Source of the DNA: Proteromonas lacertae
Taxonomy: Eukaryota > Sar > Bigyra > Opalinata > Proteromonadidae
Assembly (NCBI GenBank): GCA_002245135.1
Contig: NGBS01000297.1
Coordinates: 124,001 to 188,000 of the forward strand
Direction: 5' to 3'
Length of the DNA stretch: 64,000 bases
The number at the start of each line of letters is the position of its first letter. Position 1 is the first letter of the stretch. Made by a program: the position numbers and the translations under genes. The notes beneath the pieces are model-generated. The model searched no databases. It was given only the letters and a program-made list of their open reading frames with translations, and was not told the DNA's origin. This document shows, piece by piece, positions 1 to 12,945 of this stretch.

Positions 1-1665
1 ATTATATATCTCAACTCCATCATCACTCATTTGATCAAAGTAATCACATGAATTATTATAACTTAAACAATAGTGTAAGTTCTTTACCATTATTGATGGA
101 TTATATTCAACTGTAAGTGATGTAGATTCACCTAATTTCACTATTAAGTTGGAAATGAATTTGGTCTTTTCAATTAATACATTTACATCTATTCTTAGTG
201 TATTTGGATTATCACACATTCCTATATATATATATATATAATAGTTATATATATATACGAGTTAATTTCACTAATATATTCATCTTTATATCCACTAATA
301 ACATAACCATGTTGAGTATTAGATAGCTTATTATATTTATATAAATATGATATAAATGATGGTGGTAATCCTTTACTTAGATCACTTTCTTCTAATTGAA
401 TTGTGCTATTTATTGATTTACCAATATCTAATATCTTCTTATAATAATCATCATTACTTTCACTATGAATATATAACTTATTATTATCATTATTATTCAT
501 TATTTGTTCTAATGATATTACACTTTCTATTAGTTTTATATTGATGTTTTTGAATTCTAAAGATAGTTTGATTGGTTTAATACATATCTTTTCACCTAAA
601 CCACTCTTCTCTTTGTCTACTTCTTTATAACATTCAAAGTTTTCTATATCGAAAAAGAGTTTTCGACCACCCAAAAATCCCCAACTTTCACCTTGTAAGA
701 ATGTGAAGATATAATTATGAGTTAATTCTTTACCTATCAAAGTCTTGAATACTGATTTAATTACACTTATTAACATTGTTATTTGTGTGGATACTGATAT
801 TTCACCTGGCGCTAAGTCATAATATTCACCTATTGAATCTATTTTAGTGGTGATCAATATAATTGGTTTATTATTGGTTAAATTTCCTATGTTTGTCCAT
901 ATAGATTGACCACCCATTGGATCACAAGCATATTTCTCTATACATTTTATTGAATTCATCTCGTTTGGACCCATATAACTATTCATTTACATAATTCATA
1001 AATATACTGTTGAAAATTACTATAATAATTACCACTTTGTTTGCTATTCACTAAATCTTTAATTTGCTTTGATTCATCTTCATCTACTTCATAAACTATT
1101 GGGAAATTATAATTTGTCCATAATAAATTATCTCCTTTAGTGTTCCATACTTGTTCAGGATGTAATACTAAGTTCTTGAATACTGAGGGAACTGTTGTAC
1201 TGTCATGATTAATATGACATTGTGATTGATTCACATAATCAACTATGATACCTAATTAATTTCCCTGAATTGGCTAATTTATCAACATTTTCCTCTATAG
1301 TACAATTAATAAAAACTATCAAATACTTGTAAATAAGTCTCCTTTCAAAAATGCTGTTGATGAATCTTCTAAATTCTTAAATGATTCAATTTTTTCCTAT
1401 TTTAATAAACAATATACAATTACTTTTGTATCAACAATCTCAATATTGCCTTTTAGACCATCTATAGGTGTGGAACTACCAAAATGACCTTCTGTACTGT
1501 AATATCTTATTCTCATGTACACACTTGGCTTTTGGTTTATTCTTTCTGAATAAAATTGAGATTCTGCAGATATAACAGAGAAGATCTAGACACATCATTA
1601 TAATATATAAATTGATTTTGATACTATAGGATAAAAGCAAATAAAATTGATATATTGAGCTTCAT
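1..1665 (-). CDS. nicastrin (gamma-secretase subunit), 3' end cut by window edge
   Basis: Nicastrin is the large glycoprotein subunit of gamma-secretase and gates substrates for intramembrane cleavage in endosomal and plasma membranes. The match rests on ordered blocks of the ectodomain: PEQVWNT...FPIVYE (1130-1090), ACDPMGGQSIWTNIG, KIDSIGEYYDLAPGE, FTFLQGESWGFLGGRKLF and LPPSFISYLYKYNKLSNTQHG (360-290), in the same order as in animal nicastrin. The C-terminal part, including the membrane helix, lies beyond base 1. The upstream exon (about 1380-1586) encodes the small N-terminal lobe. A candidate start at 1665 begins MKLNISILFAFIL, a plausible signal peptide, but I could not make its splice join cleanly. 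The frame also steps by one base near 1250, just before GIIVDY. It is divergent from the next gene, about 90 bases away. Confidence 0.85.
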
Positions 1666-1754
1666 AAACGAAGAAATTGGTGTGTTTTTCAAAGAAAGAA
1701 AAAAATGTTTGGGGGAATTTTTTGGGTGAGTAACAAAAATCTAATTTTAAATTC

Positions 1755-3037
1755 ATGGCTTTAATGAATAATGAGAGTACTGGTAATGGTATTCTATATC
1801 TAAATTTCAACCAAGACAATGGTAAGTCTTGTTAAATATAAAGATATAGGTTGTTTCGCTTGTGCTACAGAACAAGGCTTTGGAATATACAATTGTAACC
1901 CATTTAAAGAAATATTTCGTCGAGGTATATTTTTAAAATGATTTTTGAATAGAGTTTGTTGGAGGTGGGATTGGAGTTGTTGAAATGCTCTATCGTTCTA
2001 ATATTCTAGCATTAGTAGGAGGAGGCAAATGTCCAAGATACAATAAAAACAGTGTAATAATATGGGATGATCAACAGAGTAAAGTAGTAGGTAAATTAAT
2101 GTTTAAATCACCAGTGCAACTAGTAAAACTCAAGAGAACTCAGTATATTTCATCATAATCTTACATATAATATATTAAATAGTGTAATAGTGGTTTTAGA
2201 AACAATAGTATATGTATATAATTTCAATGATCTTTCACTTCTTGATTCAATCATTACATCACCAAATCCAAAAGGATTATGTGCAATATCTACAGATAAA
2301 GAACACAATGTAATAGCACTACCTGGTAAAGAGAAAGGCAGTGTAAGAGTTCAAGTATAAAAATATATATTTTTTTAATGTTTTTCATATAGTTATATGA
2401 TATTCAAGATTCAAAGCTAATTCAAGCCCACAAAGGTGATATAGTCTCCATAGCCTTAACTCAAGATGGTTCACGATTAGCTACAGCCTCAGATAAAGGC
2501 ACATTAATCAGAATATTCAATACAACAACAGGTCAAAGACAGCAAGAATTGAGACGAGGAGTAGATCCAACTGTAATATATAATATATCATTTAACGCTG
2601 ATAATAACTATGTAGCTTGTAGTAGTAAGAAAGGTACCGTTCATATATATAATATATCGAAAACAAAGGAGACAATAAGTACTACAACCAATCCAGGAAG
2701 TAGTAGTGGTTTACCAATAGGAAGTGGAGGTATAATATAATATAATATGATATAATATAATATATATATAGATGCTAGTGGTAGTCCAGCAAAAACTGAT
2801 TCAAAATCCGGTTTATCATTTATGAAAGGAGTGTTACCAAAATATTTTTCATCAGAATGGAGTTTTGCAAAGTTTGCAATACCCAATTTTAATTCAAATA
2901 TTCCTTATATTTGTGGGTTTGGTTCTGAACCTAGAACTATATTATGTCTAAGTGGAGATGGAGTGTTTTATAAAGCTTCATTTGAAGAGGGTGGAGATTG
3001 TGAATTGTTGTTTCAGAAGAAGTTTATTGATGAATGA
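1755..3037 (+). CDS. WDR45/WIPI4-like phosphoinositide-binding WD-repeat protein (PROPPIN)
   Basis: PROPPINs bind PI3P/PI(3,5)P2 on autophagic membranes and help recruit ATG2. The protein folds as a seven-bladed propeller. The diagnostic L/F-RRG lipid-binding motif is present as LRRGVDP (about 2550), followed by a blade reading YVACSSKKGTVHIYNI. The tail blade (SSEWSFAKFAIP, ICGFG, GVFYKASFE) follows WDR45 closely. The LRRG form rather than FRRG favours the WIPI3/4 branch. The start ATG at 1755 opens MALMNNESTGNGILYLNFNQ. At least five tiny introns (28-45 nt) are removed in frame, for example 1819-1846 and 2730-2772. No frame breaks were seen. Confidence 0.9.
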
Positions 3038-3204
3038 GAGAGAAAAATCATGTGATTATTATATAAGTTTTTATTTGTTATTATTATTATTATTATTATA
3101 CTATATTTTTTTATTGATAAAACCAATACAACAGATTTAATACAATCCTATTAAATGGACTAGAACTAATGTACATGTAAAAAATAAAATCAAAAACACG
3201 ATTT

Positions 3205-4417
3205 TTAGCAATAATAACCATGAGTTTCTTTAATATGCTTAGCATATTGAATACATTTAGTAAAATGAATTCCACAACGATGACAATGCAATAAAAAATT
3301 ATAATTTGGTTTACATCCTAAATAGATTTGTTTTTCTAGTGTATTTCTTAAATTATAATTGAAAAATTTTGAGATATACTCTTCATCAAAAGTAAATGAT
3401 AATGATTTCTGTTTACTATTCCTTCTATGTCTTTGTATATATCCTAATAAAGAATATCCATCTTCTCTCTTCATTATATACCAAGTCATTATAGATTTGA
3501 ATGAATACAAACCATTCTTTGACCTATGTATACCATTGTCTATTATATTGTCAACTCTACTTCTCTTGAATGGGCAAATTTAACACATGAATGATGAAAT
3601 AGTGTAATTCATCTTTTGTTATAAATACACCTGTATCACATTTTTGTACGAGTTTGAATAACATTAGAAATATTGTTCTAACTCTGTCGTTCCATATAAA
3701 ACTATTATTGGTAATATATTTATTTCTTAAATCTATTATAGATTTTGACATCTTTATATATTCCTTAATTTTCAGCTTTGGATTGATAGCATCATAATAT
3801 TTAAGCTGTTCTACTAGTTCATAATCTATTTGACAATCTATTACCTGTTTTTTGAGTAAAAATTTACTTTCTTTTTCTTCAATTCTTTTCCTGGTTAAAT
3901 AACCTCTTATAAACGCTTGTATACGTGAAATATTACGTATATCATCAGGACCTAACAGTTTAGGTAATTTAGATATCTGTTTGGCTTTGCTTCTATGATG
4001 GATTTATTAATTGTTGTATTTACTTTAACTTTAGCTATTTTTTCTCGATTATCTTGCAATACACATGGCATAGACTTATATGGACGAACTTTAATTGTAT
4101 TAGTTTTGTTGATAGTTTCATAACTTCTCCTGTACATTCTCTTTAATGCAACTCTGTTTGTGTTCCTAGTACTACGTACCTCCACAAAATTCTTATCAAG
4201 TGTACTAATAGAAAGGTTCACAACACTCTGATTACTCATTGAAGCCTCTTTACTATCAGTTCCATTAGTATTTGATATAGCAAGATGACATAAAAAATTG
4301 GCGCCGCTTCCAGAGTCGGTTGGAACGATTTTATGACTTTGTGCAGTTAATTTTAAAGATGCCTTAAAAATATTAAATAAAATATACTGCGTTAGGTAAT
4401 AACAAATTGTTGTGCAT
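3205..4417 (-). CDS. unknown protein with an IQ motif and a C-terminal C2H2 zinc finger
   Basis: I do not recognise the family. Translation from the ATG at 4417 (MHNNLLLPNAASLKL) through several 22-31 nt introns gives a protein of roughly 350 residues. In the middle is a calmodulin-binding IQ motif (IQAFIRGYLTRKR, about 3880-3920). The very C-terminus carries a single C2H2 finger (CHRCGIHFTKC, then H and H before the terminal GYYC). The middle region is helical and basic. IQ plus zinc finger suggests a calcium/calmodulin-linked scaffold or a flagellar protein, but that is only inference. It is convergent with the WDR45-like gene, 167 bases away. Confidence 0.6.
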
Positions 4418-4558
4418 TTGTCCAGGTAAGTTTAATTCGATATTCATCTCAATTTCACAAAAAAAGAAAAGTGTCGATTGATTTAATTTTACCGTTTCAA
4501 AATAATTCTTAATTTCTAAAAACACATTTGACAAATATTTAGTAACTACAAATAATTT

Positions 4559-6816
4559 TTAGTCAACATCAATCTCGTCATCGTCATCAACATGCTGAAC
4601 TGGACCTGGGAGAGATAAATCGTCCAAATCATCATCACCTGCTTCTGGAGCAGGAGGAGGTGGTGAATGTGGTGGAGTAAATATTGGTCCTTCACTATAA
4701 CTACTACATCTATCAGTGGCAGTCTCTATAATATTGAAATTCGATTTAGGTTGTTCTAGAATATATAATGATAATTATACTAATTGTAATGACTTTATCA
4801 TCTGGTTCTATCGAATTTGCTCGATAATAATGAACAATCTGTCCAGGAACTCTCTCCATCAGAGTTTTAATCTGACAAATGATTTTATACTGCTCTTTTG
4901 AATAAAAACTCATCGGTTGAATGAGTTGGAATATTAATGGATTTCTTCTTAAATAACCAACATTAGGTATATACAATCCTATCTCATCTCCTTTAATTAC
5001 ATTATAACTATTGCCTAAAGCTAAATCACCTATCGCTAACAGTATAATAGTAAGTGGTAATCCTGATGCTTATATGAATTAAAGAAAATGTTATAAAATA
5101 ATATTAATAAAATCTCTTTCAAAAAAAAAAAGATATGGTTTGAATTAAAGGTAATAAATCAAACAAATCAGTTGGAGTTTCATTTACTACTATTAAGTGA
5201 ATTAAATAAGTTTTAGTGCATTCATAGGTTGTTGCTTCTCTAATTATTTTCTGTAATACTGGTTTTAGCTTGAATGTAGAAGATGATTCTATTTTTGGTA
5301 TATTTTCTAAGTATGTCTTCAAAATCTCATCTTTTGTTTCTTTCTAATTAAATAAAATAATATAAAAATTCTTTATAATATATACTAAATTTTCTTGTTT
5401 AACAAATGGAAATATCTCTTCTTCATCATTTCTACTGTTTGCTAATTTACCTCCAAATCCATTTAAGAGAAAAGATTTATTATTTACATAATGTTCCATA
5501 AATGAAAAAAAGTAATTTAATAAAAAATAATATCTATATAATATAATATTTTAATATAATAATCAATATACATATTTGTATTTGGATCTTGTGTATGAAA
5601 CGATTTAATTATCATTGATTGTGATGGTAAGGAAAAACAAATAGAAGCAGAAAATTGAAAATCAAATTTATTACGAATGAAGTTATAAAATGAATGACTT
5701 GGTCTCTTTTCATAAATACATTGATTTACTGTTAAAGTACCAGATGGATTGTAATACAAATCTTTCAATTGCAGTGTTGGATGATGTTCTAATTCTTTTA
5801 ATGTAGTCTATATAATAATAATAATAATAATATAATATACATCACTTCTTCCTATTACAATATAAGATCCATCATCATTCAAATGTCTAACTTCAATCAA
5901 AAGTGGACATAACTATAATAACAATAATTTATAATTAATAATTATATATACTCTATCACAGTTACATATAGTTGCATAACTGAAATCAAATTGAGGCCAA
6001 TGTTGATCTGAACTGTTACAGCCTATTTCTGTATATGCTACTGGTATTAATGCATGGTTTATTGTCCTTAGAATAACACATATTGGTCTGAAAAAATCTA
6101 TTTCTTCATGAGTTGATATATCAACTAAATATTACAATAAATTATATTAATAATCATACGTTTTGCTGAAAAATCAAATCTTAAACGAATTTTCAAGCTT
6201 TCTTCAATTATATGTAACTATAAATATCAAATAAATTTATATTCAAAATACAATGAATGATGGAGTTATATTGAAAATATAGTCACTTCTATTTTTCGGT
6301 GATATTTTTAAATCTATTTTTAGTTCCCCCTTTTCTGATAAACGTAATAAATCGATTAATAATGTATTCAGTTCTCCTATTAACGGCACTTGGTTTAAAT
6401 CTAGATAAATCAATTAAGGAAATTAACAACAGATCTAATAAAAGGATATTGCATCATTGGGTAAATCATCACATATTTTATCATAAACACGAATTATTAA
6501 CTTCTGTACTATTTCATACTTATAAATCAGCAAATGCTCAAAAGGAAATTGAAAACTATATTACAATAATAAAAATAAATACTTTGTAACATGTCCTAAC
6601 AGTTTCACTACGATAAATTTCTTTGCACAGCCTATCTCCATCATTAACAAACACAACGACAAATATATTAGGTTTAACACCATCCTTTCTACATGGTAGA
6701 TCACATACACTTATATAAGTCTATTGAATAACATAAACAAATACTATTAGCTTAGTATCGTAAGAATTAAGCTCAGTTTTATCGTTATCCTGTTCATCTC
6801 TTCTTTGTTTATTCAT
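4559..6816 (-). CDS. copine (two C2 domains plus vWA-like domain)
   Basis: Copines are calcium-dependent phospholipid-binding proteins that move to membranes when calcium rises. The first C2 domain begins after MNKQRRDEQDNDKT (start 6816) with ISVCDLPCRKDGVKPN and ends YRSETVRTCYK. The second C2 is encoded around 6200-5850 (LLIEVRHLNDDGSYIVIG). The copine vWA-like domain follows: FNFIRNKFDFQFSASICF, then FLLNGFGGKL, a Rossmann-like strand LPLTIILLAIGD, and the end motif LMERVPGQIVHYYRANSI. The C-terminus is a short Pro-rich and acidic tail. The MIDAS-type motif that other copines show as DFTxSN reads ICFSLPS here, so the metal-binding Asp is absent. Many 24-40 nt introns. Confidence 0.88.
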
Positions 6817-6964
6817 ATAGGAAACGTATTTCTCTTTAGAACATTTAGTTCCCATATTAAATACTCCTATTCTGTTTTTGAGAAAATTTTAAAACACGAG
6901 TTAGTAAAAATATATACGTTTCGATTCGTTTTTTATCTATTTTTCTTTTTGTTGTTGTTACACA

Positions 6965-7617
6965 ATGGATACGAGATATGCTCAAGCTATGCAAAGTAAA
7001 CAGGAGAGAATGAATAAACTATTAGAAGAAAAAGAAGGTTAAATTAAATGAACAGTCAAAATTAGCTGTAGAGTTCAATGATTATTTAACAAAAAATGTA
7101 TATATAGTTGATTTTATAGTGTTTAGGGAGGATTTTTAGATGCAGCCTGATGAGACTCTTAGGAATTTAAGTGTTGGTATAGCTGTTTCTCAAAGACCAG
7201 GATATTTTAAGTATTTTAAATTACCAGAAGAATTGAAAGAAATTCAGCAGAAAGGTGAATTCAAACGATTGACCAAAGAAATCAAACAAGTACAAATAGA
7301 TTTAGATAGAGTATGATAAAAATATCTCTTATTTGTTTATAGATAAATAACCAAATAGACCAATGTAATAAAGAATATAAAAGACAAGTAAATACAATAA
7401 ATAAGAATTTACCACCAACAAATGGATTAGAAGATGTATTTTATTGTTTTATTATATATTGTAGTGGTTTAAATTGTATGGAAGACCATCAGAACCAGAT
7501 GATCCAGGAATGTATTCCTCATTTAAGCAGAATGATAGAGTATATGGACAAACTAATTATCATAAAGCATTTCGTAGTACTGCAACAAAGATGGTTAAAG
7601 GAAGATGTACACAATAA
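6965..7617 (+). CDS. small coiled-coil protein, unknown
   Basis: Start ATG 6965 (MDTRYAQAMQSKQERMNK). Joining exons across four GT-AG introns (28, 42, about 32 and 29 nt) gives about 175 residues ending KGRCTQ. The first part and the middle (RLTKEIKQVQIDLDRINNQIDQCNKEYKRQ) look like a coiled coil; the C-terminal third (DWFKLYGRPSEPDDPGMYSS) is not helical and looks conserved in style, but I cannot name it. It lies 148 bases from the divergently transcribed copine gene, so a shared promoter region is possible. Function unknown. Confidence 0.65.
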
Positions 7618-7796
7618 TCTAATATATATTTTTGTATTTGTAAATATGTATAATGCTTTTTATTAGTGATTTTATTTTTTGTATGAAAGGACAAAATGAT
7701 GGAATAACGAATATATTTTTTTTAATTTTAAATTTAGATTTTTTTCTTTGTAGAAGGTGTGATTTATTTATGAATGGTGTAAATTAAAGACAATAA

Positions 7797-8543
7797 ATGA
7801 AGTTTTTTAAATCAAAAGAATCATTTTTCTTTGTCGTCATCATTTTCCCTATCATTATCTTGTTGTGCTGTATAATACAAATTTTCTTATTAACTTCAGT
7901 ATAATTTATTAGTTATAATTAACAGCTTGACAAAATTATTACATTAAATGATCCTCAACGAATAATAAAAGATTTTCCTCATTCCTATTCCTATAGTCAT
8001 CCGGAAATACTGATAGTCCAAGATTTTGAACGTGCACTACAATCTACTCAGAATAAGTGTGATTTTTCTAGATCTTCCTATGGAGATGGAACTGACAATA
8101 ATGGGTTTATTTGTCCTTATCCAAATGCAGAAAGTAATTGTTGTGAAAATAGGAAAATAAATAAACAATACGATTGTGAGAATTGTGACATTTATACTCA
8201 CTGCTGTAAGAAGTATGCAAATTGTGTATCATGTTGTCTTCATCCTAATAATGAGAACAGTGTAATTAATTTAATAAAAACCAGTCCACATCCAATCATA
8301 CACAATTTGAAAAGTCAATTTGAGTTTTGTAGTTATCACTGTCGAACATCTTCAGCTAGTACATTTTATGAGACTCAATATAGAAGTAATCATATGTTCT
8401 GTTATGATCGATGGAAACCTCCTTTAGAAAAGACATTTATAAAAGAAATATCCAATCAGTTGTTTTATAATCATAATATTAGTGTAAGTATAACAACAGA
8501 GTATATATTATTTAATATATAATATGAATAGTCAAGAAGTTGA
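7797..8543 (+). CDS. SPRING/C12orf49-like Golgi membrane protein
   Basis: In animals SPRING (C12orf49) is a Golgi membrane protein needed for SREBP/SCAP signalling and site-1 protease maturation. This protein starts MKFFKSKESFFF, followed by one membrane span (VVIIFPIIILLCCIIQIFLL), a short stem, and then the Cys-rich lumenal domain that defines the family: NGFICPYPNAESNCC, CENCDIYTHCCKKYANCVSC, CLHPN, FEFCSYHCRTSS and HMFCYDR. Spacing of the cysteines and the order of blocks match the human protein. Two introns; the last exon is only a few codons and ends at the TGA at 8541. It follows the small coiled-coil gene on the same strand. Confidence 0.85.
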
Positions 8544-8937
8544 TCCTGCATTTAATTAATTGTGTAAATATCATTTATTTATTGTTTTTAATACTTTTTT
8601 TATTTGTGGTTTGTATTTTCTTAAATCATAATAACTCAGTTTTATTAATATAATATACTGTTTTTGTTTGATAATTGTTAATAATAAAACTTGAATAAGT
8701 GAATATATCATCTATTTGCTATATTTTTAAAATTAATATTAAAATATTAGCGTTCCAAGAATAAATTCATCACATTAATTCCATACAGACTATTATAAGA
8801 TGTTAAATACCATTCAATCATCATAATTTTTGATTCAAACATTTTCAAGCTTTAACAGGTTTGGCTTGAGTATTCCCGCCTTTAATTTCATTTTCATTTC
8901 TATCAATGTATGATTGACTATCTCTTATTAGACTAGT
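8544..8937. other. intergenic, nothing recognised
   Basis: AT-rich spacer between the SPRING-like gene and Spt16. No open frame, RNA gene or repeat that I can support; it should contain the Spt16 promoter. Confidence 0.6.
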
Positions 8938-11900
8938 ATGACTACTAATGAAAAGCATGGAAATGATAATAAATTCTCTTCAAGAGCGATGGCTTTGAGA
9001 AATAGTTGGATTGTATATTTCTTCAATATATATAAAAAATAGAATAACAGGGAAAGCACATGGAATAATGTAGATTGTGTAGTTTTCCCATTGGGGGTAG
9101 TTGATGAGAATTTAGTTTATAAGAAGAGTAGTGCAATGCATGTATATCCTATTATCCTATTAATTGCATAGTTGTATTTATCTGGATCAGAATGTGAAAA
9201 CACCGTCTTCTTATTTACAATGAACAAAATGATAATAATAGCTCCAAATGACAGATTGAAAAAGTTAAATCCATTATATGAATCAGTTGATAGTAATGTA
9301 ATGTCAGTAGAATCAATAGGTTTTGATAGTAGCTTTTCTGAATGTAATAAAAAGTTGAATGATATATTAGAGTCAGAAAGTAACATTGTATTGATATATT
9401 TATGATTATATATATGTATATATATATATATAGCATTCAATGGGAATAATAGTAAAAGATAAAGACAACAAACTATTCGAAACTTCACCATTTATAAACG
9501 ATTTTTTCAAATTCTGCCAAGATGAAAAGAAATATGAATTAAAAGATGTATCTGATGGTACAACTGACTTATTGGCAGTAAAAGATGCATTCGCATTAAA
9601 TTCAATAGTAAAATCCTGTAAAGTAACCTGCAAATGGATGACTCATTGTTTTATTACAGAGTTAGAACAAATACTAGATCAAGAAAAGAAGATTAGCCAT
9701 TCATCATTTGCTATAAAGATTGAAAACTCCATTAAAAATCCAAAATCATACAAGTTAAATGCAGATCCTAAATATATAGACTCTTGTTATACTCCAATTA
9801 TTGAAAGTGGTGGAAAGTATGATTTAAAACCATCAGCAATCTCAAATGATGATAATTTGTCACCTGATACTATTATATGTTCAATGGGTGCAAAATATAA
9901 AGATTATTGTTCAAATGTTTCCAGAACATTCTTCGTAGATGCTTCAAAACAAGAGGAAGAAGCGTATAAAATACTATTAAAAGCTTTGGATGTTGCAATA
10001 AAGAATATGAAAACTAAAAATACATTGAAAGATGTGAGTGATGCTGTAATAAATGAAATTAATAAGAGTAAAAGTGAATTATTACCGAAATTTAATGAAA
10101 AGTTTTGGTTGTGGTATTGGTTTACAGTTCCGTGAAAGTGGTTTAACCGTTACTCCCAAAAATACAAAAGAATTAAAGAAAGATATGATATTCTATGTTA
10201 GTGTAGGATTAAAAGAATTAAAAGTAAAAAATGGTAAAGTATCTTCAATCTTAATAGGAGATACAGTTCAAGTAGAAGATAATGGTGGTAAAAGATTAAC
10301 AGATGTGACTAGAAACTGGGATGATATCTATTATACCTTCCACGAAGATAATAACAATGATATATTCGATGCTAATGAACTATTAGACTTAACAGCTAAT
10401 AATACAAGTGGTCCAAACCTAAGAAGAAGACCAGAGCAATCATTAGAAGCAAATAGAGACAAAAGAAGAGAACATCAGTTACAGTTAATTAAACAAAAAC
10501 AGAAAGAGAATTTAAAGAATCGCTCAGATCATGTCGAAGAAGATGATAATGATTCATTTGATGATATTAAAGATTTATCATCTTATAAAAGTTCAAGTGA
10601 ATTTCCTAAAGGATATAAGAAGGAATAGAATCTATGTAGATAAAGAGAAAGAGGTTGTATTTATCCCGATAAATGCCTTACCAGTTCCATTTCATATTAT
10701 CACTATTAAAAATATCTCTAAAACTGAAGGAGAAGATCATAGTTTATTACGTTTTAATTTTCATATTCCTTCTTCTGCTAATATGAAGGGTATTGATCCA
10801 ATAATGGCAAAAGCTTGTCAGATGAATCCATTAGCCAGTTATATAAAGACATTAAATGTGAAGTTCTATGATACAACTCATTTAGATGAATTGGTATTGA
10901 AAATAAATGAATGTTTGAAGAGAATAAAACAAAGAATTATTGATAGAGAAAATGAAGCAGATTTAGTTGAACAACCCAATTTAATATTAACTAAATCAGT
11001 AAGACCTCCATTGCTACGAGAATTGAATGTAAGACCATCAGCAACAAGAAAAGCAAATGGTATAATTGAAGCACATGAAAATGGTTTTAGATTTAAGAGT
11101 CAAAAAGGAGAAACAATCGATATATTATATACGAATATTCAACATGCTATATTCCAGAAATGTGATAAAACTAATCTGTTGGTAATATTACACTTCCATT
11201 TAAAACATCCAATTATGATTGGTAAAAAGAAATGTGGTGATGTTCAATTCTATTCTGAAGCAGCTGATGCTACAATTAATGTAGATGGTTCTAGAAGATC
11301 AGCTTATGATGCAGATGAAGTAGAAGAAGAACAGAGAGAAATCAGATTCAGAAAACGATTGAATGCAACATTTAAGAACTTTATTGAACAAGCTGAGAAA
11401 ATAGCAGATACTCATTACCATTTAGAGTTTGAGAAACCTTATAGTATTGGATTTACTGGTGTTCCTGATAGAGAGATGGTTTACATGCAACCTACTGATA
11501 GTTGTTTGATTAATATCACTAATACACCTGTATATATATTGTAATTTATTTTTTTAGTTCTTTGTTGTAACTCTAAGTGATGTAGAACATGTTCATTTTG
11601 AAAGAGTGATAAGTGGAACTAAAGAATTTGATATGTGTATTATATTTAAAGATCATAATCGTCCAGTTGTAAGAATTAGTTCAATAGCAATGGATAAATT
11701 AGATATGATTGAAACATGGTTAGATAATATTGATATGACATTCACAGAAGGTATTGCCAATTTGAATTGGAAATTAACTATCACTGCAGCTGATGATCCA
11801 TTGTTTTGGGAAGACCATGATGAAGATAATAATCCAAAGGCTATTGGTTGGATGGGATTGGATATGACTGGTGGTGCTGGAAGTGAAAGTGAAGGAGAAG

Positions 11901-12169
11901 AAAGCGAAGATGATGAAGAATATAAAAGTGAAGAAGATGAAGATGAAGATGATGTAGATGAGGAAGATGATGATATGGATGAAGATGCAGTAGATGAAGA
12001 GGATGAGGAAGAAGCAGAAGATGAAGATGAGAGTGATGAAGAAGAAGATGGAGAAGATTGGGATGAATTAGATAGGAAAGCTGCTGAGGAGGATAGAAAT
12101 GCATTGAAAAGAGAAAGAAATTTGAATGAAGCTGATAAATTTAGACAAGTGAAGAAGAGAAGAAGGTAA
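8938..12169 (+). CDS. SPT16: FACT complex large subunit Spt16
   Basis: Spt16 with Pob3/SSRP1 forms FACT, the histone chaperone that opens and rebuilds nucleosomes during transcription and replication. Visible domains: N-terminal aminopeptidase-like (M24) fold (9440-10250, with CGIGLQFRESGL), dimerisation and middle domains (RIYVDKEKEVVFIPINALPV; RPPLLRELNVRPSATRK; GVPDREMVYMQPTDSCLINI; EFDMCIIFKDHNRPVVRI), and a long acidic tail (11880-12060) ending in a basic KKRRR. The start MTTNEKHG is followed by in-frame introns at about 9016, 9141, 9385 and 11534. Two +1 frame steps are not explained by introns: at 10097-10106 (an A4/T4 stretch just before FGCGIG) and within 10611-10630. Conservation is strong on both sides of each, so the gene is probably functional. 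Confidence 0.95.
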
Positions 12170-12278
12170 AATATGAATTATTAAAAATAATTGATTATAA
12201 TTCCTCTTTTGATATTTCATTTTATTTATTTGTGTTTTAAATAGACAATATGATTAAATAAATAACAATTTAAACTCT

Positions 12279-12847
12279 TTACACTCCCATTTCTTCATTA
12301 ATCAAGTCTTTCAATCTATCTGTATTTGGTTTTGGATATTCTTTGAAATTACAGTTTGGTAGATCTTGTATTGTTGATAATAATTTATCACATACTGTTG
12401 ATAGACAGTATTGTCTGTTTGAACAAGCATCTCCTAACTCTTTTTGATGATTGTTCATTAATCTTTCATTTATTACAACTATTAACTTTTTATTTGATCT
12501 TAATGCTTGTAATATTGTTCCTGCTCCAGCATGTCCAATAACTAGTTCGCTAGAGTTAACTACATCATCTAATGTGCTTTTATATTTGAAATAACCTATT
12601 TTAATTCCATCATACTCTTTCTGTGGTATTTCCAACACATTCTATATAATTAAATAACTATAGCCAATACTTCTACAATATTCAATTCAGTTCCATGAGT
12701 TGGTATATAATTACCTTTACCAATCTGCATTATTAATTCTTTATAACCTTGTGAAGATAAACTCTTTATAACCTCAATATTATCTACACTTTGTATCAAT
12801 TCATCAAAATATGTTGTACCTACAGTGACAAATACTCTCTTACTCAT
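12279..12847 (-). CDS. ALG13: ALG13-like UDP-GlcNAc transferase catalytic subunit
   Basis: ALG13 with membrane partner ALG14 adds the second GlcNAc to dolichol-PP-GlcNAc on the cytosolic face of the ER, an early N-glycan step. The protein starts MSKRVFVTVGTTYFDELI, the usual Rossmann beginning, and has the donor-binding motif SELVIGHAGAGTILQALRSN. One 29-nt intron (12634-12662) is removed in frame after IVE. Total length about 180 residues fits the single-domain yeast-type ALG13 with no deubiquitinase domain. It lies just downstream of the AsnRS gene on the same strand, with about 100 bases between. Confidence 0.9.
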
Positions 12848-12945
12848 CAATATAAAGAGAAAATGAGAGAAAATGAAAATAAATATTTGATAAGAATCAA
12901 GCCTACATACAAAAAAAGAAGAAAAACTCATCACAATAGTATAAT

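Noticed and set aside
356-544. Plus-strand open frame rich in Tyr and Leu
   Set aside because: It is antisense to the nicastrin coding exon.
10097-10630. Reassigned stop codons as the cause of the broken Spt16 frame
   Set aside because: TAA, TAG and TGA all end other genes normally, and the conserved protein continues in a different frame rather than through the stop.
11841-12104. Minus-strand open frame rich in His and Leu
   Set aside because: It is the shadow of the acidic Glu/Asp tail of Spt16 on the other strand; GAT/GAA codon repeats create a long open antisense frame.
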